The notes under the pieces are model-generated. The model did not search any database, had not been told where the DNA came from, and worked only from the letters and a program-made list of their open reading frames with translations. Positions 25,080 through 32,784 of a DNA stretch of 51,444 nucleotides are shown one piece after another. Positions within the stretch are counted from its first letter, which is position 1. The number at the start of each line of letters is the position of its first letter. The translations under genes were made by a program, and so were the position numbers. The DNA comes from a virus. The stretch covers positions 1 to 51,444 of IMG/VR virus record IMGVR_UViG_3300036770_003993; one strand, written 5' to 3'.

Positions 25080-25826
25080 TTAATTTTCATCAATTTTAAT
25101 GATATTTAAATACAGTTTTTTGTATCTTTTCATCGACGCTCTAATTTCCTTAGTCGACAGATTTGTCATTTCCCTCAAAGAAAGTAAGATTACATTTTTG
25201 TTGAATTTGTTGTTGTCAGTTGCTGGAAAAATAGTTTTGTAGTTTTCAAAAATATCACATAATGATAACCCTAATTTATATTCGTTATCATTTAAATCCT
25301 CTTCTTCTAAAACAACCTTAACACTATCTAAAATAATCTGTATATAGTTTTCATCCTCAGCAGGTTCATCGTCGAGATAGTAAACCATGTTTGGATTATT
25401 TTCTAAATCACTACTAATGTCTTCGTAAGATATTTTTCTATTTGTTTCTTTTTGGTCTTTTAATATTTGACCCATAAGATAATTTTTACAAATAGTTCCA
25501 AAATACGAGTAAGCCTTTTTTTCTTTACTAGGTACAAACTTATCGACCTTTGTCATTAGAAATGAATGAGTATCAGTATGAATCTCAATGAAATCCATAT
25601 CTTTTCTATATAACTTGTATCTTCTAATGATTGATGAAATCATTTTATCTAACGGCTCTCTTAAAAAGTCGTTATAAATCTTATTTTTTTCATCAAAAGT
25701 AGTAGCGGTCAGATACATTCTGACCGCCGTCTCTTCTCTTACATCGAAATAGTTTTCACCTGATTTTTTTTTTACTTTTTTGGGTGAAATTACTGTTTCA
25801 TTTACTGATGTTGCAGTTATTATCAT
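25080..25826 (-). CDS. Late-transcription sigma factor (gp55-like)
   Basis: A sigma-type protein that would direct host RNA polymerase to late promoters; 248 residues, against 185 for T4 gp55. The region-2-like core spans about residues 50-130, with LREPLDKMISSIIRRYKLY, a segment with acidic and aromatic residues, then AYSYFGTICKNYLMGQILKDQ (105-125). This closely follows the gp55 pattern (aYfTqiiknaFlqrI.Ke). An acidic linker follows, and the end (NLSTKEIRASMKRYKKLYL) looks like a helix-turn-helix, which T4 gp55 lacks. It is the last gene of the tight 28-gene minus-strand run, overlapping the upstream glycosyltransferase by one base (TAATG). It is the obvious candidate to read the TATTTAT(A/T) boxes. 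Confidence 0.8.
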   Translation of the reverse strand: MIITATSVNETVISPKKVKKKSGENYFDVREETAVRMYLTATTFDEKNKIYNDFLREPLDKMISSIIRRYKLYRKDMDFIEIHTDTHSFLMTKVDKFVPSKEKKAYSYFGTICKNYLMGQILKDQKETNRKISYEDISSDLENNPNMVYYLDDEPAEDENYIQIILDSVKVVLEEEDLNDNEYKLGLSLCDIFENYKTIFPATDNNKFNKNVILLSLREMTNLSTKEIRASMKRYKKLYLNIIKIDEN

Positions 25827-26629
25827 TAAACATTTTCAGTATATTTTATGTCCCTATCGGATGTGAAGAAATATTCTTTTTTCGCAGTTGACACCCAAAA
25901 CTTCACCTCAGAGTCTGATAATTTTTGTGAACCGTTTTTATATTCCCAAAACAAAGAGTCTTGTCTCAAATTAGTATGCTTATAACCTAATTTTGGTATT
26001 GTCATGATTTTAACAGAGTTATACGTCATTCTCAACAAGAATTCATAACCAAATGTTAATTTCATAGACGGTTTAAAACCTCCAAAGTCTTCAATTGATG
26101 ACTTTTTAATTACCATTCCCGAAATTTGAAAATTCTGATATTGGTGTAGAGTGTCATTTGTTAATATACCTGACTCTTGTGAAAAATTATTTGCAAAAGT
26201 GGCCTCATTTGTAAAACCCGCAAACACTAATTTATCATCAACATCAACAACGATTGGTAAAAATGCATCCACATCAGTATAAACATCTGAGTATTTTTTT
26301 ACATTCTTAAACCATATTTTAGAAAACTCGTCATCAAATTCTAAAATACTAACCCACTCAGATGATGAATTTTCAACCCCAAAATTAACCTGACTTCCAA
26401 AATTAGATTCACCTTCATATTTTAATACTTTAACATTTAGTTCTTTAAAATCATATGAATTTAAAAATTCAACTAATGTTTCGTCACCTGTATGAACAAT
26501 CACTAATTCTTTTGGTTGAACTTCCTGAATTTGTAAAGACTCAATTGATTTACCGAAGAACTCGACAAAGTCTTTCTCTTTATTGTTTTTAATTGGTAAT
26601 ATTACCGATATGTTTAAATAGTTTTCCAT
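25826..26629 (-). CDS. Family 2-type glycosyltransferase
   Basis: A GT-A fold glycosyltransferase of 267 residues. The N-terminal strand YLNISVILPIKNN (residues 4-16) and PKELVIVHTGD (38-48) are the nucleotide-sugar binding half. EWVSILEFDDEFS (around 90-102) holds the metal-binding acidic motif, EFDDE in place of DxD. FGYEFLLRMTYN (around 203-214) corresponds to the catalytic-base ED/EF region. There are no membrane helices, so it is soluble. It is 2 bp from the next glycosyltransferase and overlaps the sigma gene by one base. The acceptor is unknown. Confidence 0.8.
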   Translation of the reverse strand: MENYLNISVILPIKNNKEKDFVEFFGKSIESLQIQEVQPKELVIVHTGDETLVEFLNSYDFKELNVKVLKYEGESNFGSQVNFGVENSSSEWVSILEFDDEFSKIWFKNVKKYSDVYTDVDAFLPIVVDVDDKLVFAGFTNEATFANNFSQESGILTNDTLHQYQNFQISGMVIKKSSIEDFGGFKPSMKLTFGYEFLLRMTYNSVKIMTIPKLGYKHTNLRQDSLFWEYKNGSQKLSDSEVKFWVSTAKKEYFFTSDRDIKYTENV

Positions 26630-26631
26630 AA

Positions 26632-27690
26632 TTACACTGTTTCTTGTTTAATTTTATTTAATTCCATTTCAAAATTTGAACTTCTAATTTGTTGATATCT
26701 CTCAAAGGTATTAATTACTGACTTTTCAAATTTTTCAGAATCCTGGTATTTTTTAGCGGTATTAATTGACTTTTCATATAACTGTTCTGAAATGTTATCT
26801 TCTAACCAATTTTGAATATATTCGGCAATTATATCAACCAATTTATGTTGTTCTAATGTCCAAATACCATTATCTTCTGTCATCCATTCCGGTTGAATAG
26901 AAGGTGCCAAACCAATCACAGGGACTCCACAAGACATACTTTCAATTGGGAAAGTACCAAAGCTACTAGTTTTGTCAATCCACACACATCCCATTGATTC
27001 TTTAATTCCATTTGCAAATTGTGAAATTGACATACCTCTCATGTCTCTAAACGATATCCATCTATATTGAGGGTATTTTACATAGAAATTTTTAATTAAA
27101 TTAACTGTATCTCTTTGTTCTCTTGAATGTACAGATATAACAGGTTTTGCGGGGTACTTTGATACTGTAAAGTCATTAGTGATGAATGGTTCAATAATGT
27201 CAATTGAAACTCCTCTCATAGTTTGAGAAATTTGAGTTTTTAATTTCTCACTTGTTGTAATACATTTTGTAAACCCTAATTGAGACCATGTTTGACCAGG
27301 CTCCAAAGTTTCAAATATATAGTCATAAGATTGACAAAGTACAATTTTTGCACAAGGTAAATTTGAAATTTGAGACATCACATATCCAAAAATTTCAGGA
27401 ACAATAATTGTGTCCTCAGGAGAAATTGCTAAATTCTGACCTTCAACATACTGATGAGGTAGTTTTGACATGTATTCTTCTCCAAGCCAAGAATCGACAC
27501 CAAAGTAATCTGATTTTTCATGTAAAATAATTGAGTTATATCCTGACTCTTTTAAAGTTAATGCCAAATCATAGGTGTATTTAACTGATGCCTTAGCATT
27601 TCCCTTAGTGTCCATTACGAAAAAATAAATTCTGGCAGATTTATTCTTAAGGTTTTCAATAGACGATTCTAATTTTTGAATTGTTTCCAT
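26632..27690 (-). CDS. GT-B glycosyltransferase (GT4-like)
   Basis: A 352-residue GT-B-type enzyme. The first half is a Rossmann-like acceptor domain (ARIYFFVMDTKGNAKASVKYTYDLALTLKE). The second half begins around residue 185 (KPVISVHSREQRDTVNLIKNF). The donor-site signature SFGTFPIESMSCGVPVIG (around 265-282) matches the GT4 ExxxxxxxE loop, with Glu at IES. There is no signal peptide or membrane segment. It is adjacent to another glycosyltransferase and shares one base with the small gene upstream. It probably transfers a hexose from a nucleotide sugar, but donor and acceptor cannot be read from the sequence. Confidence 0.8.
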   Translation of the reverse strand: METIQKLESSIENLKNKSARIYFFVMDTKGNAKASVKYTYDLALTLKESGYNSIILHEKSDYFGVDSWLGEEYMSKLPHQYVEGQNLAISPEDTIIVPEIFGYVMSQISNLPCAKIVLCQSYDYIFETLEPGQTWSQLGFTKCITTSEKLKTQISQTMRGVSIDIIEPFITNDFTVSKYPAKPVISVHSREQRDTVNLIKNFYVKYPQYRWISFRDMRGMSISQFANGIKESMGCVWIDKTSSFGTFPIESMSCGVPVIGLAPSIQPEWMTEDNGIWTLEQHKLVDIIAEYIQNWLEDNISEQLYEKSINTAKKYQDSEKFEKSVINTFERYQQIRSSNFEMELNKIKQETV

Positions 27691-27968
27691 TATATGTCGT
27701 ATTTTTTAATAATTTTATTTTGTAATAATGTGTTAAAAGAAATTTTAAATGGAATCGTAGTCCCGTTAGATGACTGTATTCCCAAACTATCATCAACTTC
27801 TTCACGTTCAGTTAGAACTGTTTCTAACATCATTTTAATTATGTCATATTTAACAAATTTAATTTGTTGTTCAGATGACCCTCCTGATAATTGGACAATT
27901 TCCAAATTCACCACATTTTCGATTTCATCTAAATCGACATAGTAATGATTATTGAATAGTTTTAACAT
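27690..27968 (-). CDS. Small protein of unknown function, 92 aa
   Basis: A 92-residue protein with a beta-hairpin-like N-terminus (MLKLFNNHYYVDLDEIENVV), a Ser/Gly loop, then helices. I do not recognise a family. It overlaps both neighbours (by 20 bp with the degenerate HAD gene and by 1 bp with the glycosyltransferase), so it is translated within the same run. The reading frame lacks low-complexity bias and looks genuine. The segment LNNHYYVDLDEIENVV could be a short ligand-binding sheet, but this is only a description. Confidence 0.5.
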   Translation of the reverse strand: MLKLFNNHYYVDLDEIENVVNLEIVQLSGGSSEQQIKFVKYDIIKMMLETVLTEREEVDDSLGIQSSNGTTIPFKISFNTLLQNKIIKKYDI

Positions 27969-28563
27969 TATTTGTTTCTTTAATTACTTTGGGTAATTCT
28001 GATAATGAATTAATTTCCAAAGAGTGGTTTATTTTAGTATTATACTCAGTATTAAATTTAATAATATTTAAATCATTTTTGTAGTCAATAATAATATTTG
28101 GATTTGACGTAATTAAAGTATCGAATTGAGACAATACTTCCTTTTTATTTTTTTCATTGTAAAAAATATAATTCTCAATTAAACAACTAAACTTTGATAA
28201 AAAGAACAATGTTGCTGGTTTTGATTTACCCACCTCATCAGATATGATGTAAATTTCGTTATCATATTTAAACTCATTGTAAAAATCATTTAAATAATTA
28301 AATGTCATCATTTCAGTTGACATCGCATGACCAAATATTTCCATTGGACAATCTTCATACATAAACTCAATTAATTCCTCATCATCTTTAAACGTAAAGT
28401 GATTTTTTAGTACAGGAGTGTCAATCGGCTCTGAAATTTTATATTCAAATTCAGAATCATCGTTTAAATTATACTCATTTGGCATTAGAAATTTTTCATA
28501 ACACATTTTGAATTTACCAATTGTATCACGAAGAACTCCATTAATCTCAATCCCTATCTTCAT
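27949..28563 (-). CDS. HAD-like protein with degenerate catalytic motif
   Basis: A 204-residue protein. The N-terminus MKIGIEINGVLRDTIGKF is a HAD-superfamily motif I (hhhhDxDGVhxD) in which both catalytic Asp are changed: nucleophile Asp to Glu, and +2 Asp to Asn. The middle has EIYIISDEVGKSKPATLFFLSKF (around 100-122), matching motif II/III Ser and Lys. LITSNPNIIIDYKND near residue 150 corresponds to the region of motif IV. I therefore expect a HAD fold without normal phosphatase activity. It overlaps PhoH by 17 bp at its start. A binding, regulatory or pseudo-enzyme role is inferred. Confidence 0.65.
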   Translation of the reverse strand: MKIGIEINGVLRDTIGKFKMCYEKFLMPNEYNLNDDSEFEYKISEPIDTPVLKNHFTFKDDEELIEFMYEDCPMEIFGHAMSTEMMTFNYLNDFYNEFKYDNEIYIISDEVGKSKPATLFFLSKFSCLIENYIFYNEKNKKEVLSQFDTLITSNPNIIIDYKNDLNIIKFNTEYNTKINHSLEINSLSELPKVIKETNNVKTIQ

Positions 28564-29278
28564 ATCTTTTTAACAATTCTGTAATTATTGGATTTCTAAC
28601 AACATCCTCATCTCCGAATTGGTGAACCCCAACTTCCGACATGTTTGTTAATCTTTCCAATGCATCCCAAAGACCTGAGTGTTTTTTATCTTTATATCTA
28701 TCAGTCTGTTCCAAGTCACCTGATATAAAAAATTTACTGTCAGTACCAATACGAGTAAGAAGTAATTTCATTTGTTTTGGAGTTGCGTTTTGAGCTTCTT
28801 CAAAAATTAAAATAGAATTATCAATGTTCATACCTCTCATATATGCCAATGCGAATACCTCAATGACTTCCATTGCTTTTAATTTTTCACGAGCTTCCTT
28901 ACCTATGATTTTATTTAATAAGTAATATGATGGGAAGATATAAGGGTCTAGTTTTTCCTCAACATTACCAGGTAATGAACCCAATTTTTCTTCCGCCTCA
29001 ACTGCCGGTCTTACAATAATAATTTTTTCATATGGGGAATCGTGTTCAGCAAGTAAGTCAACTGCTGCTTTCATTGCAATAAAACTTTTACCAACACCCG
29101 CAGGTCCTGAACAAACAGTAATTTGGTTTCTCCTAAGTTTATCGTAATATTCTCTTTGGCTTTGAGTTAAAAATTTGTCTTTTCCTTTTTTTATAATTCT
29201 ACAAATTTGGTCTTTTTTTGAGATTTTAATTTCCCCCCCGAAATCCACCGGGTCTTTTGTTGTTTTTTTTCTTGTCAT
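28547..29278 (-). CDS. phoH: PhoH-like ATPase
   Basis: A PhoH-family P-loop ATPase of 243 residues, a very common auxiliary gene in marine and freshwater phages. Walker A is GPAGVGKS (residues 58-65). The Walker B region is ILIFEEAQNATPKQMKLLLTR, where the usual Asp is Glu160, followed by Glu161. RIGTDSKFFISGDLEQTD is the conserved sensor region. The first 45 residues are Lys-rich and may bind nucleic acid. The biochemical role of phage PhoH is not settled; the link to phosphate stress is by name only. It overlaps its two neighbours by 1 and 17 bp inside the glycan/sigma run. Confidence 0.9.
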   Translation of the reverse strand: MTRKKTTKDPVDFGGEIKISKKDQICRIIKKGKDKFLTQSQREYYDKLRRNQITVCSGPAGVGKSFIAMKAAVDLLAEHDSPYEKIIIVRPAVEAEEKLGSLPGNVEEKLDPYIFPSYYLLNKIIGKEAREKLKAMEVIEVFALAYMRGMNIDNSILIFEEAQNATPKQMKLLLTRIGTDSKFFISGDLEQTDRYKDKKHSGLWDALERLTNMSEVGVHQFGDEDVVRNPIITELLKRYEDRD

Positions 29279-30252
29279 TATTTAATTGTATAATAATCCA
29301 TCCAGTAGTCAATCATTTCATCTAACATACTTTCAAATGTATATTCATGAGTCCATCCTGTGTGTTTAATTAATTTAGACGAATCGCCCTTTAAATCGTG
29401 TAATTCTTCGGGTCTTAAAAATTTTTCATCTTGTTTAACATATTCAGACCAATGTAATCCCAATCTTGTAAAAACATAGTTAACCAATTCTCTAACTGAA
29501 TGAGAAACACCTGTTGCACACACAAAATCATCAGGTTTGTCTAATTGTAAAATTTCCCACATTGCTTTAACATAATCTTTGGCGTGTCCCCAATCTCTTG
29601 TTGCATCAAGATTACCTAATTTTAATTCATTAGATAATCCTAATTTAATTTTAACCGCTTCTTTACAAACTTTATTAGTGACAAAATTTGTTCCTCTTCT
29701 TGGTGATTCGTGATTAAATAAAATCCCATTTGAAATAAACATTCCATAAGAATTTCTATAATTACGACAAATATTATAACTAAATACTTTTGCACAACCA
29801 TACGGGGACACCGGATTCATTGGGGTGGTTTCTCTTTGATACCCGTCAGAATCAATTGAATTACCAAACATTTCTGATGAAGACGCTTGATATATTTTTG
29901 TGTCAGGTTTAATTAATTTAACGGCTTCTAAAAGATTTAACGTACCTAAACCTGTAACATTTGCGGTGTAAATTGGTTGGTCAAATGAAATTCTGACATG
30001 GGATTGCGCGGCTAAATTATAAATTTCATCGGGCATTACTTTTTGTATTACAGATATTAGAGATGACATATCTGTTAAATCTGAATAATGTAATGTAATT
30101 TTATCATAAACATTATTTAATCTGGCAGTTTGATTTTCAGCGACTGAGTTCCTTTTTAAAATTCCGTGAACTTCATATCCTTTATCTAATAAAAATTCGG
30201 CTAAATATGAGCCATCTTGACCGTTAATTCCGGTTATTAAAGTTTTTTTCAT
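29278..30252 (-). CDS. gmd: GDP-mannose 4,6-dehydratase
   Basis: Converts GDP-D-mannose to GDP-4-keto-6-deoxy-D-mannose, the common precursor of GDP-fucose, GDP-rhamnose, GDP-perosamine and GDP-colitose. It is an extended SDR of 324 residues (the family is about 350). The NAD(P) motif TGINGQDGSYLAEFLL is at residues 7-22, ILKRNS near 32-37 binds cofactor, and DLTDMSSL follows. The catalytic YxxxK is in SPYGCAKV, with the SSSEMFG Ser/Glu and RRG/FVTNK substrate loop present. All catalytic residues look intact. In this island a ColD-type dehydratase and an SDR downstream could use its product. Confidence 0.93.
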   Translation of the reverse strand: MKKTLITGINGQDGSYLAEFLLDKGYEVHGILKRNSVAENQTARLNNVYDKITLHYSDLTDMSSLISVIQKVMPDEIYNLAAQSHVRISFDQPIYTANVTGLGTLNLLEAVKLIKPDTKIYQASSSEMFGNSIDSDGYQRETTPMNPVSPYGCAKVFSYNICRNYRNSYGMFISNGILFNHESPRRGTNFVTNKVCKEAVKIKLGLSNELKLGNLDATRDWGHAKDYVKAMWEILQLDKPDDFVCATGVSHSVRELVNYVFTRLGLHWSEYVKQDEKFLRPEELHDLKGDSSKLIKHTGWTHEYTFESMLDEMIDYWMDYYTIK

Positions 30253-30258
30253 TTTAAT

Positions 30259-30708
30259 TTATTTTCGATTTAAATTGTATTTTTCAATATAATCACTACA
30301 AATTCCTAAACATTCTGATATGTCATCATCATTTAATTCAGGCATAACTGAGATACTATTTTTTATTGGTTGTTTTCCAGGGTATACCCAAATATAACTT
30401 TTACTTGTCAATGTTAAAGTGTCATTTTCATGCCAAAAATAATTAAAATTTAAATTTAAATTTTTAAAAAAAATAATTGACTCAATATTTTTACAATGTA
30501 TCCATAATTTATCAATTCTATTTTCAAACCATTCTAAATTAATTTTGTATTGAGGATAGTCATGACCAAGATGTAAAAAATTATTAAAATACCAAACATC
30601 TACCTCAACATTATATCCTTTATTTATTGATAAATCAACATAGTCAGGAGAATTTTCAAATAATGGAAAAGAACCGTTAATATTTCCTCTGTGGGATATT
30701 AATATCAT
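30259..30708 (-). CDS. GDPD-like (glycerophosphodiesterase fold) protein
   Basis: A 149-residue protein with the glycerophosphodiester phosphodiesterase-like active-site pattern. ISHRGN gives His6-Arg7, ENSPDY gives Glu18-Asn19, GYNVEVDVWYF gives Glu35 and Asp37, and LGHDYP gives His49-Asp50. It is shorter than the usual GDPD barrel (about 240 residues), so it may be a minimal or incomplete barrel. Enzymes of this fold hydrolyse phosphodiesters, for example glycerol-phosphate. In a polysaccharide locus it could process phosphate-linked glycans. It overlaps the next gene by 4 bp. Function is inferred from the motif only. Confidence 0.7.
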   Translation of the reverse strand: MILISHRGNINGSFPLFENSPDYVDLSINKGYNVEVDVWYFNNFLHLGHDYPQYKINLEWFENRIDKLWIHCKNIESIIFFKNLNLNFNYFWHENDTLTLTSKSYIWVYPGKQPIKNSISVMPELNDDDISECLGICSDYIEKYNLNRK

Positions 30709-32060
30709 ACTTCATAATTTTCTAAAAAATAATTTAAATCTTCTGGAGTGCCAATCCCCCACATTTTTTTGATGTTAAATGTACTGATTTTTTTACCATC
30801 AGTGATTGCCTCATTAAATACTGGACAAACATAAAACTCATTATTTACCCTAATATTTTTTTTAATCATGTTTTCGGCATATTTTACAAAGTCTGAACCA
30901 TGTTTCCAATAATAATAACCAACAGTTGCGATATTTGAAATTGGATTTTTTTCCGCGACTTCAGTTGCATATCCGAAATCATTAACTTTAACAAACGACC
31001 ACTTTGGGTGAGTTGATTCAAAAGTAACTATTCCACCGTCAACTTGGGTTTCTTGCATTTTATACATAAATTCATTAGACTCCCACTCAACAAATTGGTC
31101 AGAGTTTGCAAAAAACAAAGGATTTTCATTATTAATATATTCTTTAGCCAATAGAGCTGTACATGCGGCTCCTTCAGTTATCCCATCAACTTCAACTATA
31201 GTACATTTTGGAGTTATTAAATTTAAAAGTGTATCTAAATTATATTTTTCCCTATGTGATTTTTGAACTACATATATGTAATTGGCATCTAATGATAAAT
31301 TGTCAATTACTACTTGAATCATGGGTTTACCATTCACATCAATTAATGGTTTTGGAAAAGAGTATCCGGCCTTTTCAAAACGACTTCCAGCACCAGCCAT
31401 AGGGATTAGTACATTTAATTTTTCATTCTTCCATTTTAATTTAGTTTCCATAGTATTTTTATCTAAATATTTTTTTATGTTATCAATAGTCACATCATAA
31501 GGTGAGGAAACTCTCATTACGTTTGACTTACTTCTACTTGCCGCCAATAAACCAAATGGAGAGTCTTCAACAATCAAAGTATCTTCAGGGATTACTCCCA
31601 TTTCAGACATTACTTTCCAGTACATTTCAGGATGAGGTTTACTATTTTTAACATCTTCATTTGATACTATGTAATCAAAAAAATGAATAATATTTAATTT
31701 TGTTAAAACTCTTACCACGGTTTTTCTAATACTATTCGAACAACATGCAATTTTGAATCCAAGATTACTTAATTCATTAATACACTCAAATAAATGCTTA
31801 GATGGTGTCAAACTATTTAGTTTTTCTAATGTTATTTTTTGTTTCATTTCCCAAATACTATCATACATCTCAACCGGTAATCCCTTTTCTTTGGTTAACA
31901 TTTCCAATTTTTGTTTGGTTTTTAACCCATCATATTTACTTAAATGTTCATCCCATTCTATTGAATACCTTTCACCTAAAGATTCGTTTAGTGAATCATA
32001 ATGAATTTTTTTAGCCTCAACTAAAACACCGTCTAAATCAAAAATTATTAATTTAATCAT
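30705..32060 (-). CDS. HAD phosphatase fused to sugar-1-phosphate nucleotidyltransferase
   Basis: A 451-residue two-domain enzyme. Residues 1-205 are a HAD phosphatase of the beta-phosphoglucomutase type: Asp8 and Asp10 in IIFDLDGVL, Ser109 in CCSNS, Lys141 in NSKPHP, and Asp166 in IVEDSPFG. Residues 215-451 are a nucleotidyltransferase: LIPMAGAGSRFEKAG (219-232), then FPKPLIDVNGKPM with Lys237. The pair recalls phosphatase plus guanylyl/cytidylyltransferase steps of sugar activation, as in heptose or mannose pathways. A mannose-1-phosphate or related guanylyltransferase would feed the Gmd enzyme in the same island. The exact nucleotide is not readable. It overlaps the methyltransferase gene by 8 bp. 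Confidence 0.85.
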   Translation of the reverse strand: MIKLIIFDLDGVLVEAKKIHYDSLNESLGERYSIEWDEHLSKYDGLKTKQKLEMLTKEKGLPVEMYDSIWEMKQKITLEKLNSLTPSKHLFECINELSNLGFKIACCSNSIRKTVVRVLTKLNIIHFFDYIVSNEDVKNSKPHPEMYWKVMSEMGVIPEDTLIVEDSPFGLLAASRSKSNVMRVSSPYDVTIDNIKKYLDKNTMETKLKWKNEKLNVLIPMAGAGSRFEKAGYSFPKPLIDVNGKPMIQVVIDNLSLDANYIYVVQKSHREKYNLDTLLNLITPKCTIVEVDGITEGAACTALLAKEYINNENPLFFANSDQFVEWESNEFMYKMQETQVDGGIVTFESTHPKWSFVKVNDFGYATEVAEKNPISNIATVGYYYWKHGSDFVKYAENMIKKNIRVNNEFYVCPVFNEAITDGKKISTFNIKKMWGIGTPEDLNYFLENYEV

Positions 32061-32784
32061 TTTTATATTTTTTATTTAAAAAAATAATATCAAATTCTGT
32101 GAATTGATTTGGAGTACCAATATATTTGATTGGTATAAACCCTTGATTATTCATATATAATAGTAAATCGTCTAAATTTGTACCATCTTTATAGTGACTA
32201 TCCATAGCAATTTCAGTGTATATTGCTTTAACATTTTGTATATTTTTATTAAATCCATTCAGTACAAACTTTTCAGCTCCTTGAACGTCCATCCATATTA
32301 AATCAATTTTTGGTATTTGATATTCATTTATGAAATCATCCCCTTTCATAGAGTCTGCAACTATTTTTAGTTGTTCTCCGTTACCTAGTATAATACTATC
32401 ATTATTTTTAACTTCTAAAATTGAACTGTCCCCAATGTTACCATTTATCACTTCATAAAAATCAATTTTACCTGTGACATTACTTAAAACCATTTTATGA
32501 CATTTGATATTAGGTCGATTAACCGTTTGTGTCTGACTACAATAATTAAAACTATATTCAACAGGTTCAAATAAATGTATTGTTGAGTTTGGAAACCAAT
32601 CAGATAATTCCATAGATTGACATCCGTCCCGACTACCAATTTCAAATATGATATCAATTTCTTCCATATTTAGATATGGTTCTAGTGATTTGACAAAATC
32701 ATAAGTATACACCAAAGAATACCCATCCCAATTATGGTATTTTCTATCTTCAACATTATTAAAAGCATTATTGTTATAGTTCAT
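32053..32784 (-). CDS. FkbM-family methyltransferase
   Basis: A 243-residue SAM-dependent methyltransferase. The SAM motif is IIFEIGSRDGCQSMELSDWF (residues about 44-63). HLFEPVEYSFNYC is motif II with Glu binding ribose. PKIDLIWMDVQGAEKFVLNG (around 157-176) is the FkbM signature (hDvqGaE). FkbM enzymes methylate hydroxyls of sugars and secondary metabolites. It overlaps the carbamoyltransferase gene by 11 bp and the nucleotidyltransferase fusion by 8 bp, so the two decorating enzymes are co-translated. I infer O-methylation of a glycan residue; the position is unknown. Confidence 0.85.
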   Translation of the reverse strand: MNYNNNAFNNVEDRKYHNWDGYSLVYTYDFVKSLEPYLNMEEIDIIFEIGSRDGCQSMELSDWFPNSTIHLFEPVEYSFNYCSQTQTVNRPNIKCHKMVLSNVTGKIDFYEVINGNIGDSSILEVKNNDSIILGNGEQLKIVADSMKGDDFINEYQIPKIDLIWMDVQGAEKFVLNGFNKNIQNVKAIYTEIAMDSHYKDGTNLDDLLLYMNNQGFIPIKYIGTPNQFTEFDIIFLNKKYKND

